Shown here piece by piece: positions 33,401 through 45,400 of a stretch of 64,000 nucleotides of DNA (within the stretch, counting starts at the first letter, position 1; every line of letters starts with the position of its first letter). The position numbers and the translations under genes were made by a program. Below the pieces are notes generated by a model that did not search any database, was not told the origin of the DNA, and saw only the letters and a program-made list of their open reading frames with translations. The DNA comes from Limnomonas spitsbergensis (lineage: Eukaryota; Chlorophyta; Chlorophyceae; Chlamydomonadales). The stretch covers positions 558,001 through 622,000 of the forward strand of contig JAYJMM010000087.1 in NCBI GenBank assembly GCA_037349105.1. The letters run 5' to 3'.

Positions 33401-36400
33401 CCATGGGGGGACTTGTGGACCGCTTCTAGCACGGGTTCGGTCAGGGTCTGGGCATACCCTGGAATCCCAGGTGAGGGTTTAGTACCGGTCTGGGGATAAA
33501 TGTTATATAATAATAAAACATACAGGTGAGGGTTTAGGTTCAAGGTTTTAGAAGAAACAAATGAAATTGCATATGAGGGTTCAGGGCTTCAGATTAAATG
33601 AGAATGCCAAAACAGGTTGAGTGGGTAGGGTTTAGGGTCCTTCATTATATAATAATGGGGGTAGGGGATAAGTGCGATTTGGGGTTGAAGGCTCAATATT
33701 AATGGTAAAACCCAGGTTTGCCATTTGCAGCCTCACATGCCAGCCTGAATGTACTGCTTAGTTATACTGCTTAAGTTAACTGCATTTGTGTATTGCTAAA
33801 ATGCTCTGCCCATTCCTTCCTATTTCAGCAGGGTCTAGCCCGCCTGCCTGAATACGCAGCCTGGGCACACTGCTTAATTGTTCTACTTTGTTGTACCGCT
33901 TACATGTACTGCATTTATGTATTGCCTTATGCTCTGCCCCCCCCCTCCCCCCCCCCTCGTTTCTGCAGGCTCTAGCCTGCCCGCCCATATAAGCGGCTCC
34001 AACGTACTGCTTATGTGTACCGCTTACATATAGCCAGACAGCCTACATTTACTGCATTCGTGTATTGCTCTTATGTCCACTCCATCCCCATTTTTACAGG
34101 CTCCAGCCCGCCTACCCGTATACGTGACCTCAAGCGCCCCATGGGCGGCAAACCGCAGCAATGTGCTCTATGAACTGCTTATTTGTACAGCACTGCAGCA
34201 ATGTGCTCTATGAACTGCTTAGTTGTACTGCTAAAATGTACTGCTAAAATGTACTGCATTTGTGTGTTGCTTTAATGCCCTGCCCTCTCCATCTCCGTTC
34301 TGCAGGCTCCAGCCCGCCCGCCCGTATACGTGACCTCAAGCGCCCTTTGGGCGGCAAACCGCACGGCAGCACCGTGCTGGACGTCGTGGCCTCTTCCTCC
34401 GGCGGTACAGTGTGGACCGCCGGCAACCGCTCCATACTTGTGTGGAGCGCGTTCACGATGCAGTGCCTGGGCGCGGTACGGATCACCGCGGGGGCCAAGG
34501 AGCCGCAGCAGCTGTGGGCGGCGGACGCGGCAAAGTCGGCGGACGGCGACGTGCCCTGGATCGACATTGAGAAGGTGTGGGAAACGTGTGAGGAGAGTGT
34601 GGAAAGTGTGAGGACATGTCGGGCAGTGCGAACAGCAATGTGCGTCTGGCTAGGAACCTCTTGTTCCTCGGTTGCTTAGCGCGTGTCTGTTTGGGTTTTG
34701 GTTGCTGGTCTCCTCCTAGTTTAGGGTTACGGGTTAAGGGTTTAGGATTTGCTCCATCTGGCCCCTTCGAGAGAGGCTTTGGGCAGGTGCGCCCACTTTG
34801 TGACAAATAACTTCAAAACCCCAAACCCTACCGGTATCTCCCCCACCTCAAACCCCAAACTCTACCGGTATCTCCCACACCTTAAAACCCCAAACCCTAC
34901 CGGTATCTCCCCCACCTCAAACCCCAAAACCTGTCAGTATCTCCCTCACCTCAAAACCCCAAACCCTAGTACCCTACCGGTATCTCCCTCACCTCAAAAC
35001 CCCAAACCCTACCGGTATCTCCCCAACCTCAAAACCCCAAACCCTACCGGTATCTCCCCCACCTCAAAACCCCAAACCCTACCGGTATCTCCCCCACCTT
35101 AAAACCCCAAACCCTACCGGTATCTCCCCCACCTCAAAACCCCAAACCCTACCGGTATCTCCCCCACCTCAAACCCCAAAACCTGCCGGTATCTCCCTCA
35201 CCTCAAAACCCCAAACCCTAGTACCCTACCGGTATCTCCCCAACCTCAAAGCCCCAAACCCTACCGGTATCTCCCCCACCTCAAACCCCAAAACCTGCCG
35301 GTATCTCCCTCACCTCAAAACCCCAAACCCTAGTACCCTACCGGTATCTCTTCCACCTTAAAACCCCAAACCCTACCGGTATCTCCCCCACCTCAAAACC
35401 CCAAACCCTACCGGTTTCTCCCCCACCTCAAAACCCCTAACCCTACCGGTATCTCCCCCACCTCAAAACCCCAAACCCTACCGGTATCTCCCCCACCTCA
35501 AAACCCCAAACCCTACCGGTATCTCCCCCACCTCAAAACCCCAAACCCTACCGGTATCTCCCCCACCTTAAAACCCTAAACCCTACCGGTATCTCCCCAA
35601 CCTCAAAACCCCAAACCCTACCGGTATCTCCCCCACCTTAAAACCCCTAACCCTACCGGTATCTCCCCCACCTTAAAACCCCAAACCCTACCGGTATCTC
35701 CCCCACCTTAAAACCCCAAACCCTACCGGTATCTCCCCCACGTCAAAACCCCTAACCCTACCGGTATCTCCCCCACCTCAAACCCCAAACCCTACCGGTA
35801 TCTCCCCCACCTCAAAACCCCAAAACCTACCGGTATCTCCCCCACCTCAAAACCCCAAACCCTATCGGTATCTCCCCACCTCAATTTCTAAACCCTCGAC
35901 ATTGTGTGGACAGGGTATTGATCCGAGGCTCCTAGAGAGGAAAGCCAGTGGCAGGCCCCTGACCCCGGAGAACTCGGAGCCGGAGTTTGAAACAGACCCA
36001 ACGGCGGTCATCAGCATGCAGGTGCGCTGAGGGAGCGTGCCTGGGGGGAGGATGGGACAGGCCCAAGAGGCGGGGGCATGCCCAGGGCAAGAGGCATGCC
36101 CAGGGCACGCCCCTCAAGGGACATACCCAGGGCGAGGGGCATGCCCAGGGCACGGGGCATGCCCTTGGTGAGGATGGGACAGGCCCATGAGGCAGGGGCA
36201 TGCCCAGGGGAAGGGGAGGCCAGTGGCAGGCCCTTGGTTCCGGAGCCAGATAATTGAGACATGCCCACGTGCGGTTATCAGCATGCAGGTGCGCTGGCGG
36301 GGCAGGCCTTGTGTGGAGGATGGGGGGGGCATGCCCATTGGGAGTTGTAAACCCTTGGTTTCAGTGAAACTGGAGCCAGAGTCAACAGAGGTAAGGGCCC

Positions 36401-39400
36401 AGTGGTGGTTACGAATGTACTTATTTTATTGTATGGACTTATTATATGTACTATTATATGTATTATTATATTTTGTATATATCACCGTACGATCAGTCAT
36501 AATTGGTTTTCTTTGAGATTGGTGCGTTGAAAATCACTAATTTTGTCCAGAAATGGCGCGGAGATTTTGTTTTTGAAGCCACAAAATGGCTTCTTTATAA
36601 ACATGTTTTAAAATGTTTTTCTTGTCATAAATAGCTGATTCAGCTCAGCTCAGAATTGGCGTACCGGTAGTCAGCTGAGCTCAGAAACAGCGTACCGGAA
36701 CCGTAGCCTGCTAAACTCAGAACCAGACTCGGAGACGTCCCAGCCAAAATCATCGTCGCCCTCATCTGACGACTGCATGTCCCATTTTTCTGCTTCAGCT
36801 GCTGCTGCCCTGCCTACTGCTCCTGCTGCTGCTGCTCCTGCTGCTGCTGCTGCCCTGTGTACTGCTCCTGCTGCTGCTGCTCCTGCTGCTTCTGCTTCAG
36901 CTGCTGCTGCTTCCTCATCCCACAGTCCCACTAATTCTGTGTTTTCTGCTGCTTCTTGTGTTCCTCTCTTCCGTCTCGCTTTTCCTTGCTCCATGTTGCG
37001 AGGTGAAAGCAAATGGGCAATCGTTCTGTAGCAGGCTGTTGCCGATCCATGCTGACCTGTGCCAGGGAGGGGGGCTTGCACACTACGGTTCATGTCATGA
37101 AAGACGTGCATGATAACTTGTCCTGAATTAGAGGGAAAAGGACAGTGAAAACGAACAATTGTGCATTCAATGTGAATTTGGTTTGGCCTCCATTTTTCTT
37201 GAAGGCCATGTCATCCACGTTGGTGCAACTAAAAGAACCCGTGTGGATAACCAATTACGACTGATGGTACCGTACTGGGTATATGTATTATTATGTAGGG
37301 GGCAGGCCCAGGGGGAAAAGGGGCAGGCCCAAGGGTATACGGGTTTCAGTTTTGCGTTGACATGTCTTGTCGCCTGCGCACATTTGGCTACTCCTGTCGC
37401 ATTTACACTAGGTCGCACGCTTTCACACTTGGTTACATCCTTCCTTTTGCACCATTATGAAAAAATTAAATTGTCCTTAATCCTAGCCCCTTAAGCTTGG
37501 CCTTTTCCTTAAGCCCCCACCCTACACCCTGAACCTGAAACCCTGAACACGAAACCCTTAGCCCTTAATATGTGACTCTACACCTTGAACCCCTGACCCT
37601 CAAAATCTTCAACCTCAACCCTAACTCTCCCACTAGGTCATGAAAGGAGTCAAGGGCTTCTCCAAATTCGCCGGCAAGCTGGGGAAGAAGATCCAAAACA
37701 TCGCTGCAAATGTGAGTCAAATAAACAGACCAGTGCGGGACAGATCTATGAATCTTTGGATCTAGGTTGTACATCTCAAGTGCAGCAAGCTGGCTAATTC
37801 CTTCATTTTGCATCATGACTATGAGGGCATGTCAACCATTTGTAGCTGGTTGAGAGACAGGAAGCCTGGATTGAAACACTCCTCAGCCTCACGCCTAAAC
37901 CCTAATCCATTCAGTGTTATGCTTAAACCCGTAAGCCTAGTGCCTAGACCCTGGAGTCCAGTGCCTAAACCCTGAACCCTTTAGTCGAGTGCCTATACAA
38001 CTAAGCCTCAGCAACACACCTTGAGCCTTACACCCCTCAACTGCATGGTTGCAATGAGTTTGCCATGCTGCTCTCATTAACCTTGCACCCCCATGTGGGC
38101 TGATGTTGGCCTCCCATTGGTTGGACCTCCGATCAGTGCTGGGGCTGCAACATCTTTAGGTCCGAGTGAAAGGTGTTTTTGCCATGCAACCGTCGTTCGC
38201 CATGCAATACTCACGCGATGCAGCCCTCGTTCTCCATGCACCCCCATGCGGGTATATGTTGGCCTCCCGTTGTTTGGACCTGCAATCAGTGCTGAGGCTG
38301 CAGAAACCTTAGGCCCGAGGGAAGGGCGGTTTTGCAATGCACCTGTCGTTTGCCATGCACCCCATGCGGGCATATGTTGGCATCACGTTGGATAGACCTC
38401 CAGTCGGTGCTGAGGCTGCAGCATCCAAGGCTCGAGTCAAATGTATGTTTGCCATGCAGGTGTTGTTTGCCATGCAACGCTCACAACCTCACACCATTCA
38501 GCCCTCATTCGCCATGCACCCCATGCAATGCAGGCTGATGTTGGCATCCCCTTGGTTGGACCTCCAGTCGGTGCTGAGGCTGCAGCATCCAAGGCTCGAG
38601 TCAAATGCATGTTTGCCACCCCCCACGACGGCTGCATGGTGGTGGCCTACACGACGGGGCAGGTGGAGAAGTACACAGAGCTGGGCAGGTAAGCAGGACA
38701 CAGAGCTGGATAGGGAGGCAGTGCACACAGCTGGGCAGGTAGGCAGTGCACGGTGCTGGGTAGGTGGGCAGTACATCAAAGCGCAGGTGGAAAAGTACTC
38801 AAGAGCTAGGCAGGTAGGCAGTACATGAAGCTGGGCAGTTAGGCAGTACATGTAGTGTTTAGGTAGGCAGCACACATAGCTGGATAGGCAGTACATGAGA
38901 ATTCCATCACAGCTTGAGCTTCGCGTTTAAAACAAAAATATTCTCTTCGTGTGCTCAATTGGCTGGTGTCAAGGCAGCTGCTGGAAGGAGGCCGTGTCCC
39001 AGCGCTTTCAGCTTCGTATCTGGGCGCTGGGTTTCAGGGGGAAAACAGGGTGGATGTATTGCAGCCATTTCATGCCGCAATGTATTGCTGCGTACCGTAT
39101 GTGTTGCAGCAATTTGATGCCGTGATGTGATGCCGCGAGGTGTTGCCGCGATGTATTGCGGCGATCGTCTTCATGGGCGTGACAGAGCATCCCTCGTGTC
39201 AGGTCCCCCCCCCCCCCCCCCTCCCGGGTCCACCCTGAGGTCTTCGTCCAAGTAGACAAAAGCAGTGGAGATTTGTGTGTGCTAATAAGGGTGATGATTC
39301 TTTTGTTTTATATTGCGTCTTCAAAAATATGTAAAACAAATTCAGGAGGGAGATAAATGACACTTTTTGGAGACTGGATACAAATCTGTTTCTCCGGCTC

Positions 39401-42400
39401 GAAGAAAAAAAGGAGAGGGGGGGGGGGTTGAGTCTGGCTAACCCTGTGAGATCCTGGGCCCATTGTCTTATAATAAATTGTTATGCATAATTGACATGAA
39501 TTGTCATAATCACAGTACTTGACAATGCCCCTTTTTCTGTATTATATTAATTTTGTACGGTACCGGTTTTATATGATTACTAATATATTAATACTTATCC
39601 CGCTTCATGGCATTGCCTGCCTCGCTCTGCAGGGTCCACTGGCGGACTGACGTCAAGCATGGCATCCACTTTGCCTGCCTGGTGGGCACCTCCCTGTGGA
39701 TCGGCTGCCGGGACGGCCACATCAGGTGTGGGTTGATGGGCGGAAGGATGTGCTGCCCACTGTAGTCACCGTAGGCTTAAAATATATGTAGTTCTTACTT
39801 CTTACTTGCCCACAGTAGTGCTGTACTGCATAATTGTACTGTTGAGCATGGCACACATTTTGCCTGCTCAAAACCCTGAAACCCCCTTATTGCAGAGTGA
39901 TGTGCTCGGCGACGGGGGAGGGCCTGCGCAGCTGGCATGCCCATCTGTTCCCCGTCGTATCGCTGGCAGTAGTCGGCAGTACGGTGTACAGCCTGGCGGC
40001 CGACGGTGCGGTGCGGGGATGGCCGGCGGCGCCGCCGGCGCCTCAGTCTGTGGTGGCGTGGCAGGTGGGCGGGCGAGTTCGCCTTGAACATCCCTAGTCT
40101 TGGGCACGCAGCGTTTTTTTTGATGTTCGTATGCCATGAATACAGGTAGCTGGTTGTGAGCCGCTTTGTATCTGAATTCAAACACATCGAAACCAACTGA
40201 TTCGAACTGTAACCCTAAATTGTGCCATAAAATCTGCATGTGTTTTATACTGTGTGTAATGTTTTTTAGGAGGAAGTGTCTGCCGAGCTGAGGTGATGTA
40301 TTTATACATAAACCCTAAGATAAAATAGCTGAAACCTCAACCCATATCCTTAAACCCTGAGCATAAAATCTGAACCAGGGTACCTTCAACCCTGAACATG
40401 GAACCGTTGACATCAGCCAAAGACACTTACCTATTTGAGTCCCAACTTAAACCCTGGACGTAAAACCTTGGCTACCCCGCCCGTAGGGGTCTACCCCGCC
40501 TGTAGGGGGGGGGCTATCTTGCCTGTAGGGGGGGGTCTATCCCGCCTGTAGGGGGAGGGGCTACCCCGCCTGTAGGGGGGGGGCTATCTCGCCTGTAGGG
40601 GGGGGTCTATCCCGCCTGTAGGGGGAGGGGCTATCTCGCTTGTAGGGGGGTGGCTATCCCGCCTGTAGGGGGGGGGGGGTATCCCGCCTGTGTGTGGGGG
40701 GGGTATCCCGCCCGTAGGGGGCTATCCCGCCCGTAGGGGGCTATCCTGCCCGTAGGGGGGGGGGGTATCCCGCACGTAGGGTTAACCCTGAACCTTAAAC
40801 CCTGTACGTATATCCCTGGACCATGAACCTTTAACCCCGAACGTTAACCCTGAAACCTACACCCTACACCTTAGAGCGGCCCAGGCTTACGTCTCCAGAT
40901 TCTGGATTGAAAATCTTAAGCAGGCCAAGTCACTATCTCAATCCGAACCGCTATAATCCTAAACCCTGTGCCTAAACCTTGTACCTATCACTTTCTGCTT
41001 GTTTTCATGTGTGTGTTTCAGGATGCAGTGCGTGCTGGGTATGTAGCTGTGCCAGCCTCTCTGAACCACATCGGGCCAGTGCTCGGGTTCAGGGTTTAGG
41101 GTTCAGGGGTTTCTATACCCTAGTGCTTGTTTCCTACCTAGTGCTTGGGTTTAGGGTTCAGGGGCATCTAAGCCTTTGTGCTTGTTGCCTGTCTCAACCC
41201 GCCAGCGTGCCGGTGCTTGTTTTCGTGCATCCAGTCTAGGGGGCCGGGGGCCGGAGGGGTGAGATAGGCAACAAGCACAAGTTAGTTGAACTGCACACTT
41301 ATGACCTGAACCCTTTTTGTTAAGGGTTCGGGACATGCTGTGCGTGTGGTGTATCTGGCCTCAACATTTCACAACCAACTTCAGAACCACCTTCAAAACC
41401 ACCTTCACCCGAGGAATCCAATTTTGTGTTTGTTTCGCCATTGGTTGAATTCAGGATTCGGTGCCTGCGGGGTTGCAGCTGGCCGCAACATTTCACAACC
41501 ACCTTCACAACCACCTTCACCTGAGGAATCTGATTTTGCTTGTTTCGCCCTTTGTTGAGTTTAGGATTCGGTGCGTGCGGGGTTGCGGCTGCATCAGCTG
41601 CGGGTGCTGGCGGGCACATGGAATGTCAACGAGACGCGACCCAGCCAGGGCAGCCTACGCCAGTGGCTGAGTGGCAGGTGCGGGTGATGAGTTGAATTGA
41701 TTAAATGGGCTGAATTAATTAGATGGGCTGAATTAATTAGCTACCGGTGGCGAACTACCGGTAAAGAAAGTTAATTGTTTCCCAGCCAGGGTAGCCTCTG
41801 CCAGGGGCTGAGTGGCAGGTGCGGGATCCGGATTATAGGTTGAATTACCGGTAATTAGTTGCCGGTGGTTAACTACCGGTAAAGGAAGTTATGTGTGTCC
41901 CAGCCAGGGCAGCCTCCGCCAGTGGCAGGTGCGGGATCCGGGTTGTGGGTTGAATTAATTAGATGGGTTGAATTACAAAACACAGCGTGTAATGGTGGTT
42001 ATGAGCCCCGGCTCTATCTACGATTATGGAGGGGGGGGACTTAATATCGGTGGGTCTGCCCAGGTATGAACGGAGTTCTTTTGAAGTGGCTTCATTTAGA
42101 TGACTTGGCTAGCAGTGAACGCTTGGTGCGGTCGTGAGACCTCATTGTAAAAGTAAGTCCGAACAATACAAGTCGAAAGCCTGAACTGCGTCATATGTGG
42201 ACGTCTTTGTTAAAACCTGTAAGTCAGGGTACCCGGAGCAACCTTACGACAGGGAAGCTGTGCCAACAATGACACTTTTCTAGCAGCACCGACCGTATGT
42301 GACGAGTGACATTTTGAATCGCAGCTGTCATTGTCACTGTCACTTGCCGAACGCTTGCTGCATTGCTTTAGCGATATGTAGCTATTAGCAGCGAATAGAC

Positions 42401-45400
42401 ATGCGACTGACATCGAGCCAAATCAGTATTGATCGACGAGCCAGACCAGGCATTCCTGGCTGTGACGAGTGTGAACACAGTTCGAATCCTAACTGTCAGC
42501 TGTAGCAGGCACGCTGCCTGGCAGTCATCGCTGTTCACACTCTGACTCACGGTAACAGTAAGTAGCTATCTACGCCAGCGATGTAGATGTTAACATTAAG
42601 ATAGCGGTGACGAGCGAGGGCCACCGAGGACTGGTTGACGTCGGTCGGTTGCTGGTCAGTTTGTACATCTCTTTTGGTGTCTTTAATCTACTGTGTAGCC
42701 GTACACTGACGACTTGTACATCTTTTTTGTCGTCTTGAATAATAGGCCGGGGCAATTAACTACTGGTAAAGGAAGTTAACTGTTGACCCAGCCATAGCAG
42801 CCTCCGCCAGTGGCTGAGTGGCAGGTGCGGGTTATGGGTTGAATTGTTATGGGTTGAATTACCGGTAATTAGTTGCCGGTACTTTACTACTGGTAAAGGA
42901 TTTAACTGTTGACCCAGCCAGGGCAGCCTTTGCCAGTGGCTGAGCGGCAGGTGCGGGATCTGGGCGAACGGTAAATTCAGTTAGTCAATAGCCGTCGAAG
43001 AATGTTGACCATTTGCCCAGCCAGGGCAGCCTCTGCCGGTTGCTGATCCAGTACGGGGTTTGAGATGCTCGATAAAGTACCTGTATCGTAGATTAAATAA
43101 ACCTTCCTGGAAAAAATAAAACGAATTGAGTCTCGCAGGTTTCTTTCATCTTTTTTTCGTTTAGCCCTGCATGGGGATTTTTATTTAGTCCATGCTCCGC
43201 GATTCCGCCCGGCGTCGTTATTGTGTACCGTAGATTTGATTCGCCTTCCCTCAGGTACGAAAACGCACGGCAAATCACCGACTAAAAAACTCGTAATTCC
43301 TGACAGAAAACTGGCGTCGACAATCGTTTAGTAGTACCGGTAAATTCATGGATCCCTCAACCCCAAACACCTTAAATTATGAGGGAAGGCAAAGTAAATC
43401 TACAGTATTCCCAAAAGGGTATTAACTCCACAGCTGGCGCAGCACATCGTGCCCCCCTAGTTAACAATATTTGTGCAGGAAGGCAATCTTTGTCTGCAGC
43501 AGCGTATCTAAGCTTATTCTTGCTTGCCCAAGAAGTGAACGTTTGTTGGGGATGCGCGATGGGTCGCCGGATTGAAAATTAAGTAGGGATAGAGGGGATT
43601 CGCGATACTGACGCTGAGGATGTTCCGCCATGTTATCGCGCACCCCCAATATTATTTACTTTTTAGTTTGTGCGGCTTGTAGCGCACCCCCAATATAATA
43701 TATTTTTTGGTTTGTGCGGCTGGTAGCGCACCCCTAATATAATATATTTTTTGATTTGTGCGGCTGGTAGCGCACCGCCAATATAATATATTTTTTGATT
43801 TGTGCGGCTGGTAGCGCACCCCTAATATAATATATTTTTTGATTTGTGCGGCTGGTAGCGCACCCCCAATATAATATATTTTTTGATTTGTGCGGCTGGT
43901 AGCGCACCCCCAATATAATATATTTTTTGGTTTGTGCGGCTGGTAGCGCACCCCCAATATAATATATGTTTTGATTTGTGCGGCTGGTAGCGCACCCCCT
44001 GCGCTTATCTATACTTTTGCGTGGAGGCAAACCTAATGTATGGTGGTTCATTTCATTAGACTCGTGAGCCAGCTAAACAAAGTAAATTTAATGAATACCG
44101 GGACAACCGTTCCCAATACCTCAATGTCTTGTAGAAATGTAACTCCGCGTAAAACATAAGTTATAGACCTGTCATAATTAAACACTGATATTGCTATGTG
44201 TGTTGTATGTGCCAGTCTGCGGACATCGTGTGTGGGGGGCTGCAAGAAGTGGAAATGGGGACGGGCAGCCTCGCCTGTCTGTCTCACTTATACAGGGAAA
44301 CTGAAAGACTTATTAAAAGACAATGGCCCATCTATTACTTCCCTCCTTCTGTGGCTAGGTGCAAGTCTGCGGACATCGTGTGTGTGGGGCTGCAAGAAGT
44401 GGAAATGGGGACGGGCAGCCTCGCCTGTCTGTCTCACTTATACAGGGAAACTGAAAGACTTATTAAAAGACAATGGCCCATCTATTACTTCCCTCCTTCT
44501 GTGGCTAGGTGCAAGTCTGCGGACATCGTGTGTGTGGGGCTGCAAGAAGTGGAAATGGGGACGGGCAGCGTGGCGATGGACGCGGCCAAGAGCATCCTCA
44601 GCAAGGAGCTGCATGAGAAGGGAAATGTGAATGCACACTGGTGGGCTTCGGAGCTGCTGGCAGTGCTGGGGGACGGCCAGTTTGTGAAAGTGGGGCTGAG
44701 GCAGATGTCAGGTGATCAGGAGGGGAGGAGGAGGGGGGGAGGTGCAGGGGGGAGGTGAGGAGCAGGGAGGGGGGGGAGGGGGGCAGGGGGGAGGAGCAGG
44801 GAGGTGAGAAGCAGGGAGGGGGGGGAGGGCGGCCAGTTTGTGTAAGTGGGGCTTAGGCAGATGTCAGGTAAGGGGGGAAGAGCAGGGGTGAAGGAGAGGG
44901 GAGGGGGTGAGGAGCAGGGAGGGAGGCGCAGGGAGGGAGGCGCAGGGAGGGGGGAGCAGGGAGGGGGGAGCAGGGGGGAGAGGGGAGGGCGGATTGGGGG
45001 GAGAAGGAGGGGGACAGGGGGGAGGGGGGGGGGAGGCAGGGAGAAGGGGGGCAGGGAAGAGGGGGGGGGGAGGGCGGTAGGGTAGCCAGTTTGTGAAGGC
45101 CTTGCTATGGGGCAGATGCAGGGCGAGACCTCTCACAACAGCATTACGTGCACCAAAACTGCAGTGCACCAAAACGCGCACTCAAAACAGCGGTACATGC
45201 AGCAAACACAACAACTGGCTCCAGTATTTTCGTCTTGCGGAAGGTTTGTTACGATCTGCTCGTTTCGGTACCTTCCAACTGGTTTGAAGAATCAGAAACA
45301 AATGTCCCCTTGACGCTCCTAGCCTCTCCCGTCTTAACCTTGGCCCCACTCACCCAACCTCATCCGTCGAAACCCTTTGCTCACCTCTGAAGGCATAGTG

